In this document: piece after piece, positions 17,442 to 26,797 of the stretch
How positions within the stretch are numbered: the first letter of the stretch is position 1
How the letters are laid out: every line of letters begins with the position of its first letter
DNA from: Gimesia aquarii
Lineage (GTDB): Bacteria; Planctomycetota; Planctomycetia; Planctomycetales; Planctomycetaceae
NCBI RefSeq assembly: GCF_007748195.1
Contig: NZ_CP037920.1
Coordinates: forward strand, 2,171,501-2,235,500
Length of the DNA: 64,000 nt
Direction: 5' to 3'
Notes under the pieces: generated by a model
Told to the model about the DNA's origin: nothing
The model's database searches: none
What the model saw: only the letters and a program-made list of their open reading frames with translations
Position numbers and translations under genes: made by a program

Positions 17442-18083
17442 ATGGATCGAGTTCTCAAAATCCTGTTTTTTGCTGTCATTGTCAGGCCGATCGTGATTAT
17501 CGTGCTTGGCTTGAACCTGAGAGGAAAACAGAATTTGCCTCAGCGTGGGCCGGCAATGATTGCGGCAAACCATAACAGCCATCTCGATACACTGGTTTTG
17601 ATGAGTCTTTATCCTTTAGCCAAATTACATAAAGTCCGACCTGTGGCAGCCGCAGATTATTTTCTCAAGAATCGATTTCTTGCTTGGTTTGCGCTTAAGT
17701 GTATTGGCATCATTCCAATTAATCGAACGGGTCGACAGCGAAAAAGTGAATTGTTTGCTGGCTGCCATAAAGCGATGGATAATGGTGATATCCTCATTCT
17801 GTTTCCGGAAGGGAGTCGTGGAAATCCCGAAGAATTGAGTGAAATCAAAAGAGGCATCTACCATATTGTGCATGGCAGGACCGATACCAAAGTAACACCG
17901 GTAATGATGCATGGACTTGGCAGGGCTTTACCTCGAGGAGAGGCCCTGTTAGTTCCTTTTAATTGTGATGTGATAATAGGGGAACAGTTAGCTGAGGCTA
18001 AGTCGGCTGAGAATCTGGTGAATGAGATTAAGGCTTCGTTTCTGGAACTTCAAAAATATTGCATCACATGCAATCAAGCATAA
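17442..18083 (+). CDS. 1-acyl-sn-glycerol-3-phosphate acyltransferase (PlsC-like)
   Basis: A membrane-associated acyltransferase that acylates lysophosphatidic acid to phosphatidic acid. The catalytic HX4D motif reads HNSHLD (about residues 44-49) and the substrate-binding motif FPEGSRG follows at about residues 122-128. One hydrophobic N-terminal segment (about 5-24) anchors it. At 213 residues it is a minimal PlsC. It lies 95 bases after the CdsA-like gene and ends just before a strong terminator at 18104-18145. Together with the two preceding genes it could supply a dedicated phospholipid. Confidence 0.88.
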   Translation: MDRVLKILFFAVIVRPIVIIVLGLNLRGKQNLPQRGPAMIAANHNSHLDTLVLMSLYPLAKLHKVRPVAAADYFLKNRFLAWFALKCIGIIPINRTGRQRKSELFAGCHKAMDNGDILILFPEGSRGNPEELSEIKRGIYHIVHGRTDTKVTPVMMHGLGRALPRGEALLVPFNCDVIIGEQLAEAKSAENLVNEIKASFLELQKYCITCNQA

Positions 18084-18103
18084 AACATCTGTCTGAAGTG
18101 AAA

Positions 18104-18145
18104 AGTAAAACAGCCTCGTAATCTGAAGAACGAGGCTGTTTTACT
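18104..18145. terminator. Bidirectional intrinsic terminator
   Basis: A perfect 15-bp stem (18104-18118 with 18131-18145) closes a 12-base loop. The outer arms are AGTAAAA and TTTTACT, giving a T-rich tail on both strands. It lies between the convergent plsC-like gene and the minus-strand lipoprotein gene and can stop both. Confidence 0.85.
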
Positions 18146-18155
18146 GAATCGTTAC

Positions 18156-18563
18156 TTATTTCGATTTGAGCGCGAATTCGAATTTGTTTTCACCATCCGG
18201 TTTCACTTCGGCTATTAATGTCGTTTCTGAGTTATATTGTTTTGGAATATAGGATTCTGTAACGGGCTCGTCGTACTGGTCTTTTTCTCCAGTCTCACGT
18301 GTTGCTGAGATAAGTACTTTTTTCTTGCCAAGCTGGCTGTCGAATTGAAATTTACCATTTTCAATGCCACCGGCAGAAGAGCCTCCCTTTCCATCACTGG
18401 GATCAAAAACAATGCTACCTGTAGACAGTGGTTCTCCATCGAAGGTTACGGTTCCTTCTACCTTGACTTGCTGAGGAGCATCTGATGTACCGCCACACCC
18501 CGTGATTATGAGAAGAAGAATTGTGTAACAGATTAGTTGTAATCCGAAAGTAGGCCCTCGCAT
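18156..18563 (-). CDS. Small lipoprotein, carboxypeptidase-regulatory-like fold
   Basis: A 135-residue exported lipoprotein with a signal peptide ending in the lipobox ITGC (about residues 20-23), then GGTSDAPQ. The mature part (VKVEGTVTFDGEPLSTGSIVFDP) matches the transthyretin-like beta-sandwich seen in many planctomycete lipoproteins. These are usually coded beside a DUF1559 gene, as here. An AAGGAG Shine-Dalgarno precedes the ATG at 18563. Likely bound to a membrane on the outer side; its role is unknown. The DUF1559 gene lies 138 bases upstream on the same strand. Confidence 0.82.
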   Translation of the reverse strand: MRGPTFGLQLICYTILLLIITGCGGTSDAPQQVKVEGTVTFDGEPLSTGSIVFDPSDGKGGSSAGGIENGKFQFDSQLGKKKVLISATRETGEKDQYDEPVTESYIPKQYNSETTLIAEVKPDGENKFEFALKSK

Positions 18564-18701
18564 GATCGCTCCTTTGAATTATGAGGCAAGCGCGCCTCGA
18601 TCAGTCTTTTGATATAGTTCATGAATTAAAATGGAGATACAGACACTGCCTGAGGTCACAATCAGAACTGGACCACAGGCAGCTCTTGAATTAAGAAGAG
18701 A

Positions 18702-19655
18702 TTAGAATTCTCCGATCGTCTCTTTTCCTTCACGAGTTCCCAGTGCCTGGAAGAGAGTCGTATCGATGTTTTCAGAAACAAAGCGAACAGCACCATCGCC
18801 CATCAGAGCATGAACACCTCCTTCATGGCGGCTTCGTGCATGAATTTCATTATTTTCACCTGAACAGGCACGGCAGGGGGCGTCTTCAGTACCGTTGCAA
18901 TATTGTGCAACATCGCCTGTAGGTGTATTCGGGGGTCGGATCGTCGTAAATGTCAAACCACCGTTGTGGTAACTGTTGTGATAACGTCCACGTAGATCAT
19001 GTGTACCACCGCAGACTACATTGCCTGGTCCTGAAGCTGGAAGTGAGTCTTCGGCGATATTGATTTCGCTTCCCATAATCGTCGTTGACATACCGTCAAC
19101 AACATCACGCATTTTTGTACTGGAGAGATTATAGAACATGCCATTCAATCTCGGATAAGTGCTTTGTGCTCCTTGTGCGGTTGAGCCTGAACAGAGTAAA
19201 TAATTTCCATGAAATCCCTGTTGTCCGATTTTCCCGGCTTTAGGATCGGAAGGACAGCTGAACATTGCAACGCGTGTCGTGGCTTCTGGCCAGCCTCCGG
19301 GAAACTGGTTTGCCTGAATACGGGGAGTAATTTGATTATAGAGCGGGGCCTGATCGACAAACGGAAGAATCATATGGAACCATCCCTGTCTTGAGCCACT
19401 TGTGCTTCCTGGAGCTGTCGCAGCTGCATTCACACGGCAGACAGTTGAAAATGGAAATACACGATGCGTTTCATGATAGTTGTGTAATGCCAGTCCAAGT
19501 TGTTTCAGATTATTTTTACAGCTTGAACGTCTGGCCGCTTCACGTGCCTGTTGCACCGCAGGTAGTAGTAATGCGATCAGAATTGCAATGATGGCAATGA
19601 CCACTAGTAGTTCGATAAGAGTAAACCCTCGTTTCCGCTGATGCTTCAGATTCAT
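18702..19655 (-). CDS. DUF1559 protein with pilin-like N-terminus
   Basis: From ATG 19655 (AAGGA 8 bases upstream) the protein begins [20 protein letters not shown], the prepilin peptidase site plus hydrophobic helix of type IV pilin-like proteins, followed by [31 protein letters not shown]. The C-terminal DUF1559 domain ends with an H-X9-DG element ([19 protein letters not shown]), a family hallmark. The mature form has 8-10 cysteines. Planctomycetes carry many copies; roles are mostly unknown and extracellular. A longer start at 19727 would hide the prepilin motif and is unlikely. Partner lipoprotein downstream. Confidence 0.88.
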   Translation of the reverse strand: MNLKHQRKRGFTLIELLVVIAIIAILIALLLPAVQQAREAARRSSCKNNLKQLGLALHNYHETHRVFPFSTVCRVNAAATAPGSTSGSRQGWFHMILPFVDQAPLYNQITPRIQANQFPGGWPEATTRVAMFSCPSDPKAGKIGQQGFHGNYLLCSGSTAQGAQSTYPRLNGMFYNLSSTKMRDVVDGMSTTIMGSEINIAEDSLPASGPGNVVCGGTHDLRGRYHNSYHNGGLTFTTIRPPNTPTGDVAQYCNGTEDAPCRACSGENNEIHARSRHEGGVHALMGDGAVRFVSENIDTTLFQALGTREGKETIGEF

Positions 19656-20349
19656 GTCTCTTTTCCTTTTTAAAAAATAAATGAGAAAAGTCCGTATCGA
19701 TAGCAAAAAAATTGCCCTAAATGGCAAATCAATATTTAAGAAGTACTTTATATGTAAGCCGATAATGAATCAGAGATGTGATCTGTCACTCTGTAGGTAA
19801 TACAGATTAGATTTTCTGTTGGTAAACGGAATATCTTAATAATATTAATACATGAGTTCATTAATATACACATGATTAATTACTGAGTTTACAGAGAGTT
19901 ATGCAAAAATGTCAACTGATTTCTAGAGAAAATCAAAATACGCGAATTGAATCATTTCTAAGAGAGGCAGAAATACAGGGGAAAGAGTCCAAGGTATTTA
20001 TGTCCTCGTTAAACGTTAAATGAGAAATGACTTTGCACAAAAGAAGATGGAACTATTTGTGTAAGAAGTAAATATTCTCACATCAAACCTAAGTAGCAAC
20101 AATGAGGTTATGAGATAAAATACTAAGGTTATTTCACACGCCTTTTTTTCTCGCTCTACATTTTCTCAGGCCAGGAGAGAGGGAATTGGAGCTTAAAACA
20201 ACTTGGTGGAAGATGTACTCCAAAAAATCCAGAGCGGCAGGTAGCGAGCATTAGTGTGAAGAATGAATTCACTGAACTTAGCTTGAAATCGTAATGTTTG
20301 ACTGCTCATTCTCATTAACAGTTTCATTAACTGTGTCCCAAACCGACAT
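19656..20349. other. Long gene-free stretch, AT-rich
   Basis: I see no gene on either strand. Upstream of the DUF1559 start lies a small TTGCC/GGCAA inverted repeat (19712-19727) followed on the minus strand by a T-run, which could act as a weak attenuator in that gene's leader. Further out are AT-rich palindromes such as TTAATA-A-TATTAA near 19834-19846 and TTAAT repeats to about 19890. There is also a tandem CGTTAAA pair near 20013-20026. These may hold the DUF1559 promoter. Confidence 0.5.
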
Positions 20350-23300
20350 TTAATTGTTCCAGTTGCGAAACTGTTTCAACTCCTTTTTAGCCTGCTTAAC
20401 GAGTGGGTGCTGTTCGGCGGCGTAGGCTTTGGCTCGAGTTTCGAGTAACCATCCCTTCCATGGAACATGTGGTTCCAGTGCTTTTAGTGATTCTATGATA
20501 TGCTCTGCCTCTAGCTTCTCTGAGATAATGTAGCGCACAATGAGTCGTTTGTTTTCGAGGCGATACATAGAAAACGGTTGATTTAGATGTTGGTAGATTG
20601 GTAAAGCTGTTCTGTCATCGATATCGGATAAAGCCACCGCTTTCCTCAGAACGGAATCTAACAGTAACGGACTTCCCCAAGGATTCGTTTGTAATCTCTG
20701 AAAAGCAGCCAAAATCATTTGAAGAGCAAGATCGAACTGGCGTTGTTGAAAGTATGCGATGGCATTTATTGCAGCGGCTTCCGTTTTGTTATTTTGATTG
20801 AGTATCTCCATAATGTCCTCAGGGATTGGGAGCCCTGCTTCGGCAAGTGAGTGTGCATATACCATTAACTCAATGGAACAGCTTTTATCGATTTCGACTT
20901 CCTTAAATCGTTCGGCAGCTTCTGAGTAGCGTTTCATCAAATACAGATTATAAGCTCCAGCTCGATTCCGTTGAGTTTCTGAAAGATGTTTTACTATTGG
21001 AATCGATCCACCTAAATGCAAATGCATGGCTAGCCTGCGTTGTGCAATGGTTTCACTATTTAATTCATCTGAGGAAACAGGAGAGTTATCATCAAGTTTC
21101 ATTGCCAGTAGATGCAGATCTTCTATCGAAAATCGTGTTGTCTTGCCGACTGTCTTTGCAAATGCATATTCGAGAAAATTTTGATCATCTTGATTAAGCA
21201 GATCAGCACGTTCCTTCAAAAGCTTGTCAATCGTAGTATCACCGCAGACATAGTGCGCGAGGATGCCCTCAATGTCACTAACACGCCAACCAAGCTTGAG
21301 GCCCTCTCGTATTGTTTTTTCAGTGAACCGCTTCCGAAGTACTTCGATGTCTTGCTGGAATGCTGATTCTGATTTACCACAAACGACAACCATATCTCTC
21401 GCCTTCGTTCGCCAGATTTGAATGTTCGGAAATACTGATCGTATTGTCTGGAGTACGATCATCACGGTGTGGTCATCAACTTCATACCCCTGGACCCATT
21501 GCAGAAATAATCCATTCTCGTTGAGCTTTGATGAAACAGATTCGTAAAATTCGCGCGTATAAAGATTCGCGATTCCCGCTCGGTACGGGTTTGAAGGTTC
21601 AGATACAATGATGTCGTATTGTGCTTTCACAGTCAGTAAATATTCGCGGGCGTCGTTAAAGTGCACCTGAAGCTTTGGGTTTTCCAAAGCATTGCGATTG
21701 ACCTGGGCACAACGTTCGGACATTTGCAAAACTGCTGGTTCCAGTTCAACAACATCGACCGTATTGATCTCTTCTACATCAGCCATCCAGCCCGCAGACT
21801 CACCCGTTCCCAGACCTATAACCAATCCCCTCTTTGGAGATTTATGTAAAAGCGGGCCAATCAGCCCGAGTCCAATTTGTGTGCCTGCGTCGCCATAGGC
21901 ATTGCCATCACTTTTTCCATTCACGATAAAGGCAAGGCTGTCCGTGGCCGTTATGGCGACACTCGATTCCCGCCCTTCGGCCTGCCAAATACATTGGCGT
22001 TTTTTGGTATTTGCGAAATTTTGTTCTGCATTGCGCCCGGTACCATCGATTTTTGCTCGGTTTGCCCCGATACCGGAATGACGCCAGACCGCGGATGGAC
22101 CTGTTCCAGCAATTCCGAGGATCGCAAAGAGAGATGCAGTACCTGTGATTATCACAAAGGGACTTTTCCATCGATGGCTGAAAACAGTTATCACTACAGC
22201 CAAGCAAATCAGTAAACAGATGGCGAATCGCCAAAGACCCGGTGCAGTCATGATCGGGAGTAGAAAAAAACCACCGGCAATGGAACCAGAAATCGCGCCT
22301 AATGTATTAGAAGCAAAAGTCCAGCCGACATGTTTTCCTATGTTCTCTCGTCCTTTTCCAGCGATTGCAATCAGTAAGGGAAATTGAAAACCAGCCACCA
22401 GTGACGCTGGAAAAATGACAAAGGCACCTACTTGAAACCAATTCCAAATCTGATCTCCAAAAGATGCGACGAATTCACTTTGCTGGTGTAATACCCAGAA
22501 CGCAATTTGATCTCCATACCAGAAGGGGATCGCAATTAACAAAGCTTCCACGGCACAGATTGCTGCTAAAAACGGGAGTGATGGTTTCAGATAACGTGCT
22601 ACAATTCCATACAGTGCCCCGCCGACCCCGATACCCAACAGTGCGATACAAAGAATCAGACCGAAGGTATATGTTGTTCCGCCAAGTAAAGGGCCCAGCA
22701 TCCGATACCAGACAATTTCCATAAGAAAGAATACAAATCCAACGATTCCAGCTGAAACACAGACGACTCCGATTCGACTTGGTTCTTGTTTGAGGGGGGA
22801 CGACTGTGAGAGTTCCTTTGTTTGCTGTTTGGTCTGCTTATGTGGAACCGATGACAAATTTTTAGATAACCGTAATGCGGTGGCTGCAAGCAGAAGGTTT
22901 AATCCGCAAGCTGACCATAATACGGTGCGATTTCCAAATGCTTCCAAGAGCATAAAATTTGCCAGACCTGCCCCAATAACGGCACCGAACGTATTCAATC
23001 CATAAAGAAAGGCAACGCTGCGTCGGTTCTGATCTGCATCAATTGACACAGCACGCGCTGCAGCAGGTAGCGTACCTCCCATCATGATAGTGGGAATGGA
23101 AAGTATGAGGGCCGCTGCCAGGAGTCGAAGTAGAGTGGCCAGTTCGGGGCCGAGGACCGATTGTCCACCGACTTCGACATAAAAGTATCGAACGAAATCA
23201 ATTAGAAATGGACTGAGTCCCGCAGACAATGCGATTCCCACTTCAAGCAACCCGTAGAGTCGAAGAGGAAGCAGTGAATTATCAATACGCCTGCCAAAGA

Positions 23301-23493
23301 GCCAATTTCCTAAACCTAATCCTGCCATGAAAATCGCCAGGACGGCAGCAGAAGAAGCGGTTGTGGCTCCGAATACAAGACGTAGCTCACGTATCCAAAC
23401 CACTTGAAAAACCAGCGCGCAACTACCCGAAACAAGGAGCATCAGCGATAACATCAATGGGGGGGCTGGTTGCTCAGGCAACGGATCGTTCAA
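20350..23493 (-). CDS. Fused MFS-like transporter / spermidine-synthase-like protein
   Basis: A 1047-residue membrane protein. Residues about 15-465 form two blocks of membrane spans of the type fused to spermidine synthases. Residues about 500-720 are a class-I methyltransferase-like aminopropyltransferase domain. Residues about 780-1047 are helical, TPR-like repeats. The SAM-binding loop is GLGTG (560-564). The place of the catalytic DSSDP motif reads SEPSNP (631-636), so the usual catalytic aspartate is absent and true spermidine synthesis is doubtful. The start is a TTG at 23493 with AGGAGA 7 bases upstream. Substrate unknown; transport coupled to modification is a guess. Confidence 0.8.
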   Translation of the reverse strand: MNDPLPEQPAPPLMLSLMLLVSGSCALVFQVVWIRELRLVFGATTASSAAVLAIFMAGLGLGNWLFGRRIDNSLLPLRLYGLLEVGIALSAGLSPFLIDFVRYFYVEVGGQSVLGPELATLLRLLAAALILSIPTIMMGGTLPAAARAVSIDADQNRRSVAFLYGLNTFGAVIGAGLANFMLLEAFGNRTVLWSACGLNLLLAATALRLSKNLSSVPHKQTKQQTKELSQSSPLKQEPSRIGVVCVSAGIVGFVFFLMEIVWYRMLGPLLGGTTYTFGLILCIALLGIGVGGALYGIVARYLKPSLPFLAAICAVEALLIAIPFWYGDQIAFWVLHQQSEFVASFGDQIWNWFQVGAFVIFPASLVAGFQFPLLIAIAGKGRENIGKHVGWTFASNTLGAISGSIAGGFFLLPIMTAPGLWRFAICLLICLAVVITVFSHRWKSPFVIITGTASLFAILGIAGTGPSAVWRHSGIGANRAKIDGTGRNAEQNFANTKKRQCIWQAEGRESSVAITATDSLAFIVNGKSDGNAYGDAGTQIGLGLIGPLLHKSPKRGLVIGLGTGESAGWMADVEEINTVDVVELEPAVLQMSERCAQVNRNALENPKLQVHFNDAREYLLTVKAQYDIIVSEPSNPYRAGIANLYTREFYESVSSKLNENGLFLQWVQGYEVDDHTVMIVLQTIRSVFPNIQIWRTKARDMVVVCGKSESAFQQDIEVLRKRFTEKTIREGLKLGWRVSDIEGILAHYVCGDTTIDKLLKERADLLNQDDQNFLEYAFAKTVGKTTRFSIEDLHLLAMKLDDNSPVSSDELNSETIAQRRLAMHLHLGGSIPIVKHLSETQRNRAGAYNLYLMKRYSEAAERFKEVEIDKSCSIELMVYAHSLAEAGLPIPEDIMEILNQNNKTEAAAINAIAYFQQRQFDLALQMILAAFQRLQTNPWGSPLLLDSVLRKAVALSDIDDRTALPIYQHLNQPFSMYRLENKRLIVRYIISEKLEAEHIIESLKALEPHVPWKGWLLETRAKAYAAEQHPLVKQAKKELKQFRNWNN

Positions 23494-23881
23494 AAGAAGT
23501 CTCCTGCAAATCGTTTAAAAAATGAGCTGAATAATTATAAATGGAATCTTTATTGGATCGATTAAATTTTTGACGCAGGCCTACTTCTGTTTCATGGAAC
23601 GTCATCATGACTGACATTCCATAATTTATCAAGAATCGAAGAGAATCGTCTGCTTACAAATATCAATTGAACAGGAAGAGATAAGCTTCAATACGCTGAA
23701 TAGTGAGATCGAGCAAGATTATTTTCAAGCTGTGTGGGAGTGAGGATAGAAATATATAGTGTTCAGAGCACTATGTTTGAATTACAGAAATGTAATAGAA
23801 CTGATACGAATGCTAAGATTACCAGCTTATTTTTGTCCGAGCCAGGAGAGAAGTGTTATGTTAAGATTTGATGAAGTTGCT
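23494..23881. other. Gene-free stretch
   Basis: No gene, strong hairpin or promoter pair stands out. It separates two minus-strand genes and holds the Shine-Dalgarno of the MFS/spermidine-synthase fusion at about 23501-23506. The short plus-strand open frame beginning at 23759 overlaps the end of the coiled-coil gene and looks non-coding. Confidence 0.5.
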
Positions 23882-25330
23882 TTAGTTGAGAAAGCCGAGC
23901 CAACTTTTTTTCCGGTCGTCGTCCATCTCGTCATCGTCAATTTTTTCTTCTTCTCGTTCTAAATTCAGACCCATTTGTTTTTCTTTTTTGCGTATTTGTT
24001 CTTCACGATTTTGAAGCATTGATTCTGTTCGGGATAGCCGGGCACGCTCAATTGAGATTTCCACTTCAGCCAATCCGAGGTTATGTTCCAGATCGTGGTG
24101 TAAAACTTGAAGCTTTTCAAGTAACTCTGTGGGAGCATTATTGAGTTGTTCCCAATTCACTGGAATGACTGCTGTTTCTGCTTCTCTTACCCTCTTGATC
24201 AATTGACTGATATATTGGTCTCGCTCTTTAATGGCTTGAATCAATTGATCGTTAGAAGCCTGTTCATATTGGATTTCAGCAGGAGCCTGAGGCAACGGAG
24301 GCTTATAACTACTAAGAGTGCGTTGGCTGGAGTCAGCTATATTTGCGCTCAGGCTTTGTGTCGTTGATTCTATTGGTGTTTCCTGAGGCGGTTCAGGGGG
24401 CGTTGATGGTACGATCGTTTTTTTCGCGAGATCAGTATCGACATCGACACCTTGGCCGGCGAGTAATTTTGCCTTCATCGCTTCCCAGCCACTAGCGTCT
24501 TCACTATCGGCTATGGGGGAGTTTTCAGTGTTAGATTCATCTTCAACCGGTACACGGGCAGTTTGGTCTTCTGGTTGAAGTTGCTCAGAAGGTAGTTCTT
24601 CTACTTGACTCACAGTCGCTTCTGGAGAACTTTCAATGGTCGGTGATGATAAGTAATCGACCAGAGTTGACGGTTTGGCAGCAACAGGCCCCGCTTCAAA
24701 TCCTTTTTCAACGATTTGCTTGAGTTCAGAGATTTGCAGTTCAATTCTTGACAGGGACGCATCCGTTTCCATGCCCTGCCATAGCTCTAAGACAGCATGT
24801 AAATCTTGCGAGATTTTTTGCTGTTCTTCAATCACTTCCTGCGGAACACCACCGGATATCGTCATGCCACGATCGGCACCGGTGCGGTGTCTGCGGTCCA
24901 ACTGTTCCGCGACTTGCTCCAGGCGTTCGGTAAGAGCCACAATCACTTGCTCTTTTTCTTCGAGAGCTAATTCCAATTCTGTGACTTGTTCTTTTGCTCG
25001 GAGATTTTCCGCCGAGATTGATTCAAAATTTTTAGAGATCGAATCGAATTCTTGGTCGTTGTGATGTCTGTGTCCTAGTTCTTCAGCAACTTGCCAGAGC
25101 CGTTCGGTGAGGACGGCAATTAACTGCTCTTTTTCTTGCAGTGTTGCTTCCAGTTCTTTGATTCGTTTTTGATCCTCGGAAGCGGCCATGTTCTGGGGTG
25201 GAGAGTTCTCTTTTGGGGGAGGTGATGGCGTACGCTCTTCGTGACGGATCGCATCAGAATCTGTGCCAGATTGTGATGCGAGCGCCTTCCCATCTACTTC
25301 AGATTGGGGAGCGTTACGATTGGGGTCCAT
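23882..25330 (-). CDS. Coiled-coil protein with internal duplication
   Basis: A hydrophilic 482-residue protein without signal peptide or membrane span. Two matching heptad segments at about residues 60-90 and 119-149 share the core EKEQ-hydrophobic-LTERL-QVAE-L-RH, so the region duplicated. A Pro/Glu-rich disordered stretch follows (about 210-370). A third related segment, NDQLIQAIKERDQYISQLIKR, lies near 360, and a charged coiled coil continues to the end (REEQIRKKEKQMGLNLEREEEK). I do not recognise the family. Such proteins often act as scaffolds. Start at ATG 25330 after AGGT. It is a single gene. Confidence 0.7.
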   Translation of the reverse strand: MDPNRNAPQSEVDGKALASQSGTDSDAIRHEERTPSPPPKENSPPQNMAASEDQKRIKELEATLQEKEQLIAVLTERLWQVAEELGHRHHNDQEFDSISKNFESISAENLRAKEQVTELELALEEKEQVIVALTERLEQVAEQLDRRHRTGADRGMTISGGVPQEVIEEQQKISQDLHAVLELWQGMETDASLSRIELQISELKQIVEKGFEAGPVAAKPSTLVDYLSSPTIESSPEATVSQVEELPSEQLQPEDQTARVPVEDESNTENSPIADSEDASGWEAMKAKLLAGQGVDVDTDLAKKTIVPSTPPEPPQETPIESTTQSLSANIADSSQRTLSSYKPPLPQAPAEIQYEQASNDQLIQAIKERDQYISQLIKRVREAETAVIPVNWEQLNNAPTELLEKLQVLHHDLEHNLGLAEVEISIERARLSRTESMLQNREEQIRKKEKQMGLNLEREEEKIDDDEMDDDRKKSWLGFLN

Positions 25331-25484
25331 CCATTCTTACCTGAATCATTAACCTTTCAAACTGGTTTTTTAAGCTAAAAATAAACGAGGACTACATTTA
25401 GCCTAGCTTATTTTCGGGCAGTTTTACTTGGTTTCACTGATTCAATGATGCACTTTTTCAACATCTTTGTAGGGATGGTAGCGA

Positions 25485-26453
25485 TTATTCAACTGCTGTT
25501 GCATTTACGACATTAGTGGTTTCCCTCCCCACAAGGATATCTGCCACCTGACGGGCCGCTTGTTGTCGGAGTTCATCCAGTGATTCTTGTGAAATAAATG
25601 CAGCATGGGGAGAGGCAATCACTCTTTCATCCTTGAAAAAAGGATCATTCAGATCAGGTGGTTCCGGGTCAAACACATCCAGTGCTGCTCCAGCGATTTG
25701 CTCATTTTGAATAGCAAATTTCAAAGCAGAAAAGTCAATGAGCCCTCCTCTGGAAGTATTGATGATTAAAGCGGTTGACTTCATTTGTTCGAAGGCACTT
25801 TCATCAAATTGATGATGGGTGGCATCTGTTAGTGGTGCGTGAATGGAAATGACATCACTTTGCTCTAGCAGATCTGAAAACGAAACCATAGTGGTTCCCG
25901 TTCCATAGTCGTTTCCAGATGAATTGTTCGCAATTACGTTCATACCAAAAGCACGTGCACGCTCTATAACAGCTTGTCCCGTCAGGCCGAAGCCAAAGAC
26001 TCCTATTGTCAATGTACTGACTCGACGCGGTATTGGTGCAGCCGCAAGATTATAGGTCCCCTGTTTCGTCTGGTGATGAAAAAAGGCAACATTTCGTAAA
26101 CTTGCTAACATCAACGCAATTGTATGATCGGCGACTTCCGGGATACAGTAATCGGGAACATTGGTGACCGGAATCTTTTTGGAAGAGGCGTATTTTACAT
26201 CAATATTATCCAATCCAATTCCCAAACGCGCAATCGTTTTACAATGGGGTGCCGCTGCAATCACTGCTTCTGTAACGGGAGCCCAACATGTGGCGATGGC
26301 ATCAACTCCGGTAGCGTATTCGATGAGGGTCTGTTCGTCTGCTCCTGGAGGGGCTTCGATAACTTCTGCATCGACGAGTGCTAATTGTTTGCGTTCCACT
26401 TCGCAATCCGGCCAGGCACGATCAGTAATTAATACACTAAATTTCGCAGACAC
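25485..26453 (-). CDS. D-isomer 2-hydroxyacid dehydrogenase (CtBP-like)
   Basis: A 322-residue NAD-dependent oxidoreductase of the D-2-hydroxyacid dehydrogenase family, similar to the C-terminal-binding-protein branch. The nucleotide-binding glycine motif appears as GVFGFGLTGQAV (about residues 148-159). The catalytic set appears as NTSRGGLIDF (R), the D-P-E-P block FDPEPPDL (E) and SPHAAFIS (H). It reduces a 2-oxoacid to a D-2-hydroxyacid or the reverse; the substrate is not predictable. Start is a GTG at 26453 with AAGGAG upstream, giving MSAKFSVLITD. Stand-alone gene. Confidence 0.88.
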   Translation of the reverse strand: MSAKFSVLITDRAWPDCEVERKQLALVDAEVIEAPPGADEQTLIEYATGVDAIATCWAPVTEAVIAAAPHCKTIARLGIGLDNIDVKYASSKKIPVTNVPDYCIPEVADHTIALMLASLRNVAFFHHQTKQGTYNLAAAPIPRRVSTLTIGVFGFGLTGQAVIERARAFGMNVIANNSSGNDYGTGTTMVSFSDLLEQSDVISIHAPLTDATHHQFDESAFEQMKSTALIINTSRGGLIDFSALKFAIQNEQIAGAALDVFDPEPPDLNDPFFKDERVIASPHAAFISQESLDELRQQAARQVADILVGRETTNVVNATAVE

Positions 26454-26797
26454 AAATCACTCCTTTAGCTAGTTTTGAACTGTAGATCTTTGCAGGATCG
26501 TACTTTTCTTACGTATTTACAAGTCAAGCTCTCAGGAAAATTTTAAGAGACCAATGATTCCAAAATCAAAGAGTCTGTTTGAGCAGAATGTATTCAAAAT
26601 CACAACAGCTTTGGCAGGAACGCTAATTAAATCTTTGGTAGAGCCCCCTATAAAACAAAGATCTAAAACCACTTATGGATGAAATTCCAATTCTGTGTTC
26701 TGTGGCCCTCATTTTGCTCGATTAAAGAGATATCTTGACAGATTCTCTGTTTAGTGACATTATTTGAACCAGAGTTCTATTTTTCCTAAGGGTTTTT
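26454..26797. other. Divergent intergenic region
   Basis: The region separates the minus-strand dehydrogenase from the plus-strand metal cassette. It holds the strong promoter at 26735-26763 for the latter and the dehydrogenase Shine-Dalgarno at its left edge. I see no small gene. Confidence 0.6.
26735..26763 (+). promoter_or_regulatory. Sigma70-type promoter of the metal-efflux cassette
   Basis: A perfect -35 hexamer TTGACA (26735-26740), a 17-base spacer and the -10 hexamer CATTAT (26758-26763) are followed 35 bases later by the ATG of the first cassette gene. Spacing and sequence are near ideal. There is no clear MerR- or CopY-type dyad in the spacer. Confidence 0.65.

Noticed and set aside
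19712-19727. Hairpin plus T-run in the DUF1559 leader as an attenuator
   Set aside because: The stem is only five base pairs; too weak to list as a feature on its own.
23759-23962. Small plus-strand open frame
   Set aside because: It runs into the coiled-coil gene in the opposite sense and its translation has no signal or domain.
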